NCBI GenBank assembly: GCA_016218815.1
Contig: JACRCX010000045.1
Coordinates: forward strand, 1-64,000
Direction of reading: 5' to 3'
Source of the DNA: Deltaproteobacteria bacterium
GTDB taxonomy: Bacteria > Myxococcota_A > Polyangia > DRWM01 > JAAZOP01
Length of the DNA stretch: 64,000 nucleotides
The translations under genes were made by a program, and so were the position numbers. A model generated the notes under the pieces. That model was not told the DNA's origin, did no database searches, and was given only the letters and a program-made list of their open reading frames with translations. This document shows positions 46,585 to 53,285 of the stretch, piece after piece; the stretch's first letter is position 1; each line of letters begins with the position of its first letter.

Positions 46585-47240
46585 GCCGGACCGGTCTCCT
46601 TCGTCCCCACCAGAAGTTGATCCACGTCGCGCCGCGGCGGGGCCGCGGGCGTCTCGGCCGGTCGTCCCACGGGGATCAGCGCGACGAGGTCGAGTGTTGG
46701 AGGTCCGCCCAGAATCGCGCGCAGGTCCGGGGCGGCGAGCAACGGACCGGAGAGCCAGCACGCGCCGAGGCCCAGGGCGTGCGCGGCGAGAAGGAAGTTC
46801 TGGATCGCGGCGCCGATGGCCGGCAGGTCGCCGGCCAGGGCCGCGCGCTCCGTGTCGGAGAGCCCGGCGCCAAGCCGTGCGGCGACCCGCGAGGGCCGGC
46901 GGGCGAGCACCGCGACGACCACCGGCGCCTGTTCGAACGCCTCGAACATCGCCGCGTACGGCGCCATCCCCTCCTCGACCATCCCGCCCACCGCCGTCGC
47001 CGCCGCCCGCGCCGCCGCGGCAACGGCCTCGCGCATCCCGGCCTTGCGCTCCGCGTCGCGGACGACCGCGAAGCGCCACGGCTGGCGGTTGGTGGGGCTG
47101 GGCGCCCATCGTGCGGCCTCCAGCAGCCGGCGCACGTCCTCCTGGGACACCGGCTCCGGCAGGAAACGGCGCACGCTGCGGCGCGCGCGAACCAGCGCCA
47201 GCAGCTCGTCGTACGCTCCACCGACACGTGTCTCGCTCAC
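46581..47240 (-). CDS. FMN nitroreductase-like oxidoreductase
   Basis: A 219-residue flavoprotein of the nitroreductase superfamily. It begins LLALVRARRSVRRFLPEPVS with the FMN-phosphate Arg cluster, then ARWAPSPTNRQPWRFAVV (the conserved SPTNRQPW loop), AAIQNFLLAAHALGLGACWL and LVALIPVGRPAE. Members reduce nitro groups, quinones or enoyl-type double bonds, and some oxidise thiazolines in natural-product pathways. In this operon an enoyl reductase or desaturase-like step is plausible, since no FabI-type gene is present. GTG start at 47240 overlaps the stop of the upstream ketoreductase (GTGA); its TGA overlaps the ATG of the carrier protein. Confidence 0.83.
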   Translation of the reverse strand: MSETRVGGAYDELLALVRARRSVRRFLPEPVSQEDVRRLLEAARWAPSPTNRQPWRFAVVRDAERKAGMREAVAAAARAAATAVGGMVEEGMAPYAAMFEAFEQAPVVVAVLARRPSRVAARLGAGLSDTERAALAGDLPAIGAAIQNFLLAAHALGLGACWLSGPLLAAPDLRAILGGPPTLDLVALIPVGRPAETPAAPPRRDVDQLLVGTKETGPA

Positions 47241-47986
47241 AGTGCCATCCCGAATCCGCCGTCGACATGGAAGACCTGGCCCGTGACGTAGCTCGCCAGA
47301 TCGGAGGCGAGAAACGACACGACCGATGCGATTTCTTCGGGCCGTCCCGGACGTCCCAGCAGAATCGAAGCCGTGCAGCGCTCCCCCAGCCTGGCGCGGA
47401 CGTCCGTGGTCATGTCGGTCTCGACCAGGCCCGGCGCGACGCAGTTGACGCGGATGTTCCGCGACGCCAGGTCGATCGCCAGCGCCCGCGTCAGCGCCTC
47501 GACGCCGCCCTTGGCCGCGGCATAGTTCGCCTGCCCGCGTCCGCCGCGCGAGGCGACGACGGAGGAGACGTTGACGATGCAGCCGCTGCGCGAGCGGATC
47601 ATCCGGCGCGAGACCGCCTTGGCCGTGCGGAAGGCGGCGGTCAGGTCGACGGCCAGGACCCGCTCCCACTGCGTCTCGGTCATCGCGGGCGCCGTGCTGT
47701 CGTCGGCGATCCCGGCGTTGTTGACGAGCACGTCGACGTCGCCCAGGGCCGCCGCGGCGTCGGCGACCAGTCGCTGCGATTCGCTCGCCGTCGCCAGGTC
47801 CGCGCGCAGGGCCCGCGCGTCCCCTCCCGCCGCTTTCGCCAGCGCCACGGTCTCCAGGGCGTGGGCCTCGTGCGAGGTCCAGCCGAACGCGACCCGGGCG
47901 CCGCGCCGGACGAAGTCCAGCACGATCGCCCGGCCGATGCCGCGCGACCCTCCCGTGACCAGCGCCCGTTTCCCGTCCAGCCTCAT
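47237..47986 (-). CDS. Ketoreductase, FabG-like short-chain dehydrogenase (first copy)
   Basis: A 249-residue 3-ketoacyl-ACP reductase-like enzyme. It has TGGSRGIGRAIVLDF, NNAGIADD, VNVSSVVASRGG, the catalytic NYAAAKGGVEAL, VAPGLVETDM and the ending VFHVDGGFGM, all standard for FabG. It is closer to canonical FabG than the copy at 45434, which has an altered cofactor loop. ATG at 47986 overlaps the stop of the ketosynthase gene (ATGA), and its TGA overlaps the nitroreductase GTG. Confidence 0.88.
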   Translation of the reverse strand: MRLDGKRALVTGGSRGIGRAIVLDFVRRGARVAFGWTSHEAHALETVALAKAAGGDARALRADLATASESQRLVADAAAALGDVDVLVNNAGIADDSTAPAMTETQWERVLAVDLTAAFRTAKAVSRRMIRSRSGCIVNVSSVVASRGGRGQANYAAAKGGVEALTRALAIDLASRNIRVNCVAPGLVETDMTTDVRARLGERCTASILLGRPGRPEEIASVVSFLASDLASYVTGQVFHVDGGFGMAL

Positions 47987-49251
47987 CCCGTGCTCCGACC
48001 GATCACCACCACCGCGTTCTGGCCGCCGAAGCCGAACGAGTTCGACAGCGTGATCGAACCGTCCCAAGGCCGCGCGCGGCCCGGAACATAGTCCAGATCG
48101 CACGCCGGATCGGGCCGGGTCAAGTTGATCGTGGGCGGCACCGCCCGCCGGACCAGCGCCACGACGCAGGAGAGCGCCTCCACCGCGCCGGACGCGGCCA
48201 CCAGGTGGCCGGTCATGGACTTGAGCGCCGAGACGGGGATCTCCGTCGCCCGGCGGCCCAGCGCCTCGCGAATCGCGGCGGTCTCGACCGCGTCATTCTT
48301 CGGTGTTCCGGTCCCGTGGGCGGAGACGTAGTCCACCGCGTCCGGATCGAGGCCCGCGTCGGCGAGCGCGCGGCGCATCGCGAGGACCGCGCCCGCACCG
48401 GAAGGCTCGGGGTCGGTGACGGCGTGGGCATCGAGCGTCGAGGCGCAGCCGAGGAACTCGGCCAGCGGTCGCGCCCCGCGTGCTCGGGCGTGAGCCGCGT
48501 CTTCCAGCACGAGCACCGCGGCGCCTTCGCCGAGCACCGAGCCGTCGCGGCGCGCGTCGAACGGCCGGATCGCCTCGCCCGGGGGCTCGTTGCGCGGCGA
48601 GAGCGCGCCCAGGAGCCCGAAGCCGCCGATGCCCATGGGGTGGACCATGGAGTCGGCGCCGCCGGCCAGGGCGACGTCGACGACGCCCTCGCGAACGAGG
48701 CGGAAGGCGTGGCCCAGGGCCTGGCCGCCGGCGGCGCAGGCCGAGACGTTGGTCACGCACGGGCCGCGAAGGCCGTGGCGCGCCGCGACGAGGCGGCTCG
48801 CCGTGTCGGTGGGGACGAGCCGCTCCCAGCCGCCGTCGTCGCCTAGCAGCTCGCGCAGCTTCCCGGAGACCGAGGCTTCCACGTCGTCCGTGCGGCCGCG
48901 GATGTCCTCGAGCAGCACGACGTCCAGCCCCGCGCCGAGCGCGACGGCCGACCGCTCCCCTGCGAGTCCGCGCGAGTCCAGACCCGCGTGCTCGATCGCC
49001 TGCTCCGCGGCGGCGAGCGCCAGCAGCACCTTGCGGTCCCGCAGGCGGCTCAGGCGCGGGTACCGCTCGAGGAGCGGTGCGGCGTCGAGTCCGCGCACCT
49101 CGCCCGCGATGCGGTGCTTGAACGTGCCGGCGTCGAAGAGGGTAATCGGTCCGACGCCCGAACGGCCGGCGAGGCAGCCGTCCGCGAACGCTTCGAAGCC
49201 GTTGCCGACCGGCGAGACGACCCCCGCGCCGGTGATCCACACCCGCCTCAC
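47983..49251 (-). CDS. Beta-ketoacyl-ACP synthase, FabF-like, with complete triad
   Basis: Condenses acyl chains with malonyl-ACP. The 422-residue protein has the catalytic Cys172 in TNVSACAAGGQALG, His312 in VSAHGTGTPKND, Lys344 in SALKSMTGHL and His349 in the same loop, and the C-terminal SNSFGFGGQNAVVV. It begins MRRVWITGAGVVSPVG, typical of FabF. The GTG start at 49251 overlaps the TGA of the upstream KS-like gene (GTGA). The adjacent pair, one with a full triad and one without the nucleophile, resembles KS-alpha/KS-beta pairs of type II polyketide and aryl polyene systems. Confidence 0.92.
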   Translation of the reverse strand: MRRVWITGAGVVSPVGNGFEAFADGCLAGRSGVGPITLFDAGTFKHRIAGEVRGLDAAPLLERYPRLSRLRDRKVLLALAAAEQAIEHAGLDSRGLAGERSAVALGAGLDVVLLEDIRGRTDDVEASVSGKLRELLGDDGGWERLVPTDTASRLVAARHGLRGPCVTNVSACAAGGQALGHAFRLVREGVVDVALAGGADSMVHPMGIGGFGLLGALSPRNEPPGEAIRPFDARRDGSVLGEGAAVLVLEDAAHARARGARPLAEFLGCASTLDAHAVTDPEPSGAGAVLAMRRALADAGLDPDAVDYVSAHGTGTPKNDAVETAAIREALGRRATEIPVSALKSMTGHLVAASGAVEALSCVVALVRRAVPPTINLTRPDPACDLDYVPGRARPWDGSITLSNSFGFGGQNAVVVIGRSTG

Positions 49252-50660
49252 GACGACACCTTCTCCAGGACGATGGCGGCGACGGCCCCGCCGGGTCCGG
49301 CGCAGACCACCAGCACGGCGCCCGCGAGGGCGCCGTCGTCCGTCGGACCATCACCGGCCAGGGCGTGCGCGGCGATGGCGACGGCGGTAGCCGGGCCGGC
49401 GGCAAACAGGTTGCCCCAGGCCGACGCGGGGACGACGGCGCGGAACGGGCCGCCGAGGGCCTGCGCGACGCCCGACGCCTCGGCCCGGTCACCTTCCGGA
49501 TCGCCCGAGGCGGACAGGATGACGGCGCCGACGGACGCCGGCGCCGAATCCGTGCCGTGCCGCTCGGCAGCCCGTTCGAGCGCCCGGCGGGCGACGCGGG
49601 CGACGACGGAGGAGTCGCGACAGGGCGCGAAGCCGTCCGTGGCCAGGGTCTCCCGAGCGAAGGCGGCGAGGGCGGCCAGCGGCCGAGCGCCGCGGCGGCG
49701 GGCGTTGTCGAAGCGTTCGAGCACCAGGGCGGCGGCGCCGTCGGCCGGGGCGAGCCCGGCGACGGGGGAGTCGCCGGGCGGATCCGGAAAGGAAACCACC
49801 GATGGACACCGATGGACACCGATGCCGGAAAGGCAGGGGGCATGGAACCCTGCCGCGCCGCCGGCGGCCGGCGACGCGGGAATGCCGAGTGGCCGGGGAC
49901 GGACTTGAGGCGGCGTGAGGAGTCCTTTCTCGGCCAGCCAGTAGACGCCTTGGGTCCCGGCCATGGCGGAGGCGCCGCACACGACGGCGGCGTCCGCGTC
50001 CCCGCGCCGGAGCGACGCGGCCGCCTCGGCGATGGCGTCGGCGCCGCCGCCCTCCCACGGGGCGAAGGTCAAGTTGTCGCCGCGCAGCGATTCCTCGATC
50101 GAGAGGAAGCAGAGGGGCATGTTGGCCAGCACCTGGAAGGCGAAGAGCGGGTTGCAGCGCCGGAGTCCGCGCTCGCCCAGGCGCGCCAGGGAGAGCCGCC
50201 CATCGTCGTCCATCGAGTCGCGGAAGACCGGAACCAGCTCGCGCCAGCCGGCGGCGCCGATGCCGCAGGCGACGAAGGCCGCGAAACGGTCGTCGGCGAT
50301 CGGGCGATCCGGCCCGCGGGAGAGTCCGGCAGCGGCGACGGCGAGCTTCCCGGCGACGGTGGCCAGGAACGCGTCGTCGCTCATCAGCTTGCGCAGTTTC
50401 GGCGTGCCGAGGTACCGGCGCGCGTCCGGGGGAGGGCAGGGTGCGGCGACGGTCCCGGGCCGGAACGCGGCGGCCAGGTCGCGCGCCTCCCCCAGCGCGT
50501 CGCGTCCCGCCGCGAGCGCCTCGCGCACCGCAGGCCACCCGATCCCCAGCCCGTTGACCGTCTCCGCCGCCGTGACGACCACCGTGTCGCCGGCCGGACT
50601 TCCATCGCCGAGCGTGCCGGGACCGCGTCCGGCCGTGTGTCCCTCCCTATCTGTGTTCAT
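49248..50660 (-). CDS. KS-beta-like (chain-length-factor-like) protein with repeat insertion
   Basis: A ketosynthase-fold protein of up to 470 residues. The nucleophile loop reads GDNLTFAPWEGGGADAIAEA, placing Glu203 where the Cys belongs, and the HGTGT loop is replaced by LSASGDPEGDRAEA. It therefore cannot be an ordinary condensing enzyme and probably pairs with the adjacent active KS as a chain-length or decarboxylating subunit. Residues 279-294 (SGIGVHRCPSVVSFPD) are translated from a dispersed DNA repeat (49780-49825) inserted in frame. The ATG at 50660 itself lies in another copy of that repeat; a GTG at 50582, followed by VVTAAETVNGLG, is the more natural start. Confidence 0.78.
   Translation of the reverse strand: MNTDREGHTAGRGPGTLGDGSPAGDTVVVTAAETVNGLGIGWPAVREALAAGRDALGEARDLAAAFRPGTVAAPCPPPDARRYLGTPKLRKLMSDDAFLATVAGKLAVAAAGLSRGPDRPIADDRFAAFVACGIGAAGWRELVPVFRDSMDDDGRLSLARLGERGLRRCNPLFAFQVLANMPLCFLSIEESLRGDNLTFAPWEGGGADAIAEAAASLRRGDADAAVVCGASAMAGTQGVYWLAEKGLLTPPQVRPRPLGIPASPAAGGAAGFHAPCLSGIGVHRCPSVVSFPDPPGDSPVAGLAPADGAAALVLERFDNARRRGARPLAALAAFARETLATDGFAPCRDSSVVARVARRALERAAERHGTDSAPASVGAVILSASGDPEGDRAEASGVAQALGGPFRAVVPASAWGNLFAAGPATAVAIAAHALAGDGPTDDGALAGAVLVVCAGPGGAVAAIVLEKVSS
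49780..49825. repeat. Dispersed GGACACCGATG repeat inside the KS-beta-like gene
   Basis: GGATCCGGAAAGGAAACCAC then three ACCGATGG-type units, the same sequence type as the left arm at 44057-44102. It preserves the reading frame of the gene. A facing copy stands at 50648-50690. Confidence 0.75.
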
Positions 50661-50690
50661 CTGTGTTCATCGGTGGTTCCTTCCCTCCGG
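50648..50690. repeat. Facing copy of the dispersed repeat at the KS-beta-like start
   Basis: CTGTGTTCATCTGTGTTCAT then CGGTGGTTCCTTCCCTCCGG. Opposite in orientation to 49780-49825 and equal in type to 44147-44192. It contains the annotated ATG of the KS-beta-like gene. Confidence 0.75.
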
Positions 50691-50703
50691 AAGGCCATCC
50701 ACA

Positions 50704-51189
50704 TCAGGAACCGCCCGTCTTCTCCATCCCGCGCATCCACTCGCGCATCAACTCGTCCCGCCACTTCTCCAGGCCGGGGTCGTACAACTCCGGCGTGGGC
50801 TCGAGGTTCGCGAAGACCAAGCGCGCCTCCACGGCGATCTGGTCGCCCACTCGCGCCGTCGCCTCGACTTTGGCCCCTTCGACGTGACAGGAGAGCAGCT
50901 TGACGTCCAGGTCGAGCGTCTCGCCCGGCGAGACGAAGTGCCGGAAGCGCGCGCGCTCGACGACGACCATGATGGCCGCCGCCTTCTTGCCGTGCTTCTC
51001 CCAGACGGTCTGCTCGACGAGCAGGCCGGCGAGTTGCGCCAGGGATTCGACGACCAGCACCCCCGGCATCACCGGGTGCCGCGGGAAATGGTCGGCGAAG
51101 AAGTCCTCGGACAAGGTGATCGCCTTGCGTCCCTTGGCCGATTCGCCGGGGCGCCATTCCGTGATCCGATCGATCATGATGAAGCGCAC
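50704..51189 (-). CDS. FabZ-type 3-hydroxyacyl-ACP dehydratase
   Basis: A 161-residue hotdog dehydratase removing water from 3-hydroxyacyl-ACP. The active-site segment is intact: DFFADHFPRHPVMPGVLVVE with His34 and Glu48, followed by SLAQLAGLLVEQ. It starts RFIMIDRITEWRPG. GTG at 51189 is chosen to include RFI; an ATG four codons later is the alternative, and neither has a clear ribosome site. A C-terminal extension of about 20 residues (YDPGLEKWRDELMREW) is longer than usual. It is the first gene of the leftward lipid operon, separated from the KS-beta-like gene by a repeat arm. Confidence 0.9.
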   Translation of the reverse strand: MRFIMIDRITEWRPGESAKGRKAITLSEDFFADHFPRHPVMPGVLVVESLAQLAGLLVEQTVWEKHGKKAAAIMVVVERARFRHFVSPGETLDLDVKLLSCHVEGAKVEATARVGDQIAVEARLVFANLEPTPELYDPGLEKWRDELMREWMRGMEKTGGS

Positions 51190-51233
51190 CGGGGGAGGAT
51201 AGCGGAGCCGCCTGCGGGAATCCAGGAGTCCGA

Positions 51234-51420
51234 AGTTGTTGGTGCTCGGCGCCCGAGGCGCCGAGTCCCTTCGGGGCGTTGGTGGGTCGTCTGGGTCGAG
51301 TTCTTGGTCCGTAGGTGGCAAGGACCGGGCGTGGGCCGGCGGATCCCCGCTCCTGGTGGCTGGTCCGGAACCAACAACCTGCCGGATCCAACAACCAACA
51401 ACTCCTCCGTTCCCTCCTTG
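51234..51420. repeat. Facing GTTGTTGGT/ACCAACAAC repeat arms with perfect hairpin
   Basis: Between the divergent FabZ and ABC permease genes. GTTGTTGGTGCTCGG at 51235 faces CCAACAACCAACAACTCC near 51388-51405, with an inner GTTCTTGGTCC (51300) and GGAACCAACAACC (51367). A perfect 9-base stem CTCGGCGCC-CGA-GGCGCCGAG lies at 51245-51265. No clear promoter was recognised among these repeats, although both operons must start near here. Confidence 0.65.
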
Positions 51421-51444
51421 CGGCCCGCCTCCCGCCGCACGAGA

Positions 51445-52560
51445 ATGCCCTCCGTGGCCTCCCCTGCTTCGGCGTGGACGTTCGTCCGGCGCAACCCGGC
51501 GCGCGTGCTGCCCGTGGCGTGCGTGCTCGCGCTGGCGACGTTCCTCCTCGCCGGGCTCCTGCCGCTCGTCCGCTCGCTCAAGTCCAACATCTGCCGGAAC
51601 GTGGGCATCTTCGACGAAGGGATCTTCGTCACGGAGACCAACCGCCTGGCGTTCCGCGCCCTGGACGAGAAGGACTTCCTCGCCGTGCCCGGCGTGGTCG
51701 CCTGCCATCGCATGGCCTACTTCCCGATCGACATGGAGCTGTTCATCGGGACGATGGAGTTCGCGGTCGCCGGGCTATCGCCCGACGGCATGCGGCTCGC
51801 GATGGAACGCAAGGGGATGTCCGTCGGCGAAGGTCGTCTGCCGCAGGAGGGCAAGCCGGAGGTCGCGCTGTCGGGGGACATCCTGGTGTCGCGCGATCTG
51901 CGGCTGGGCGACACGCTCGAAGGGTTGACCATCGTCGGGCGCCTCGACGGGCCCGCGCGCCTCGGTCTTTTTCCCATCGACGCCGCCGATGCCCCCGAAG
52001 CCTCCTTCGACTACAAGCTCTCCTTTTGGCACGTTACCACCCCTGCTCGAGAGACCGAGGTGGCCGCCGAGCTGGAGCGGCGATTCGGAGGCCCTCTGGG
52101 CGACGTCACGAGTCCCGCGGGCGTGCGGAAGCAGATCGACGACGCGACGCGGAACCTCGACGTGCTCACGGCCGTGATCGTCATCGGCGCGGTCCTGGTC
52201 ATCGGGCTGCTGGTCGGGCTGATCCAGCGGATCTACTTCCTCCAGCGGACGCGGGAGTTCGGCATCCTGTGGGCGTGCGGCATGACGCGCCGCCGCCTGC
52301 TGCTGCGCACGCTCGCGGAGAGCGCCATCTTGACCGCGGGCTCGTGCGCGCTGGGCTTCGGCCTGGCCGTGGTCGGACTCTGGCAGTTTCGTGTCCTGTA
52401 CCTCGACGCGCACGGGCTGGTGGTCGACTTGTTTGATCCGGGAGCCGTGACCGCGGCCGCGCTGCTTCTCGCGGGAGCGCTCGTCGCCTCGGTCGGCGGC
52501 GCCGCGATGCGCCTGTACCGCTTCGACCCCGTGGTCGTGATCGACGAGGGAGGAGGGTAG
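51445..52560 (+). CDS. ABC transporter permease, FtsX/DevC-type
   Basis: A 371-residue inner-membrane protein with the FtsX layout: one N-terminal helix (about 20-42, VLPVACVLALATFLLAGLLP), a large periplasmic domain (about 45-225, with a GLFPIDAADAP segment) and three C-terminal helices (VIVIGAVLVIGLLVGLIQ, the segment with RRRLLLRTLAESAILTAGS, and AAALLLAGALVASVGG). The helix-linker REFGILWACGMTRRRLLLR is the typical coupling loop. Such permeases with a LolD-like ATPase move lipids, lipoproteins or toxins without crossing the bilayer in the usual way. It pairs with the ATPase gene beginning two bases after its stop, and diverges from the lipid operon. Confidence 0.85.
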   Translation: MPSVASPASAWTFVRRNPARVLPVACVLALATFLLAGLLPLVRSLKSNICRNVGIFDEGIFVTETNRLAFRALDEKDFLAVPGVVACHRMAYFPIDMELFIGTMEFAVAGLSPDGMRLAMERKGMSVGEGRLPQEGKPEVALSGDILVSRDLRLGDTLEGLTIVGRLDGPARLGLFPIDAADAPEASFDYKLSFWHVTTPARETEVAAELERRFGGPLGDVTSPAGVRKQIDDATRNLDVLTAVIVIGAVLVIGLLVGLIQRIYFLQRTREFGILWACGMTRRRLLLRTLAESAILTAGSCALGFGLAVVGLWQFRVLYLDAHGLVVDLFDPGAVTAAALLLAGALVASVGGAAMRLYRFDPVVVIDEGGG

Positions 52561-52561
52561 G

Positions 52562-53215
52562 GTGCTCGAGGCGCGCGACGTCTCGCTCACCTTCCGCGAC
52601 GGCGGGCGGGAGACGCACGCGCTGCAGTCGATTTCCGTGACGCTACCGGCCAAGGGCGTCGTCGCGATCTTCGGGCCCTCGGGGTCGGGCAAGAGCTCGC
52701 TGCTCTTCGTGCTGTCCGGATTGCGCCTGCCGACGCGGGGCGAGGTGACGCTCGAAGGCCGTCCGTTCTCGGAGCGACCGGAAGCGGAGCGGGCGGCGAT
52801 CCGCGAACGGCGCTTCGGCTTCGTCTTCCAGCGCCACTACCTGCTCGAGTACCTCACCGCGCGCGAGAACGCGCGGCTGTGCGCCTCGCTGGCGCGTTCG
52901 GGCGCGGCGGATCGGACGGACGAGCTGCTGCGGCGGCTGGGTCTGGGGGACAAGGCGGGGCGGCGGCCGTCGAAGCTCTCCGGGGGCGAGCGGCAGCGTG
53001 TGGCGGTGGCGCGGGCGCTGGCCCACGGTCCGTCGGTCGTCTTCGCCGACGAGCCGACGGCGTCGCTGGACGCGGAGAACCGCGCGATCGTAATGGGCAT
53101 CCTGTCCGAGGAAGCCGAGCGCGGCCCGGTGGTGGTGGCGACGCACGACGAAGCGATCGTGCGCGACGCGGTGATGACGATCCGGCTGCGGGATGGGGTG
53201 GTGGTCGAGGGCTAG
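52562..53215 (+). CDS. ABC transporter ATPase, LolD/MacB-type
   Basis: A 217-residue ATP-binding subunit for the FtsX-type permease upstream. Walker A GPSGSGKSSLL, Q-loop FGFVFQRHYLLEYLTARENA, signature LSGGERQRVAVARAL, Walker B SVVFADEPTASLD and switch His in VVVATHDEAIV are all present. The start is GTG, one base after the permease stop codon. It ends in a region of ATAGTCGACAGTCG phrase repeats, where it converges with the Mla-type fusion gene. Confidence 0.92.
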   Translation: MLEARDVSLTFRDGGRETHALQSISVTLPAKGVVAIFGPSGSGKSSLLFVLSGLRLPTRGEVTLEGRPFSERPEAERAAIRERRFGFVFQRHYLLEYLTARENARLCASLARSGAADRTDELLRRLGLGDKAGRRPSKLSGGERQRVAVARALAHGPSVVFADEPTASLDAENRAIVMGILSEEAERGPVVVATHDEAIVRDAVMTIRLRDGVVVEG

Positions 53216-53228
53216 GGGGGCTCGAAGC

Positions 53229-53264
53229 GATAGTCGACAGTCGATAGTCGACAGTCGACAGTCG
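53229..53264. repeat. TAGTCGACAGTCGA phrase repeat
   Basis: Four to five units of GATAGTCGACAGTC between the converging ABC ATPase and Mla fusion genes. Confidence 0.7.
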
Positions 53265-53285
53265 GCGAGGAAGGAAACCGGCTGC

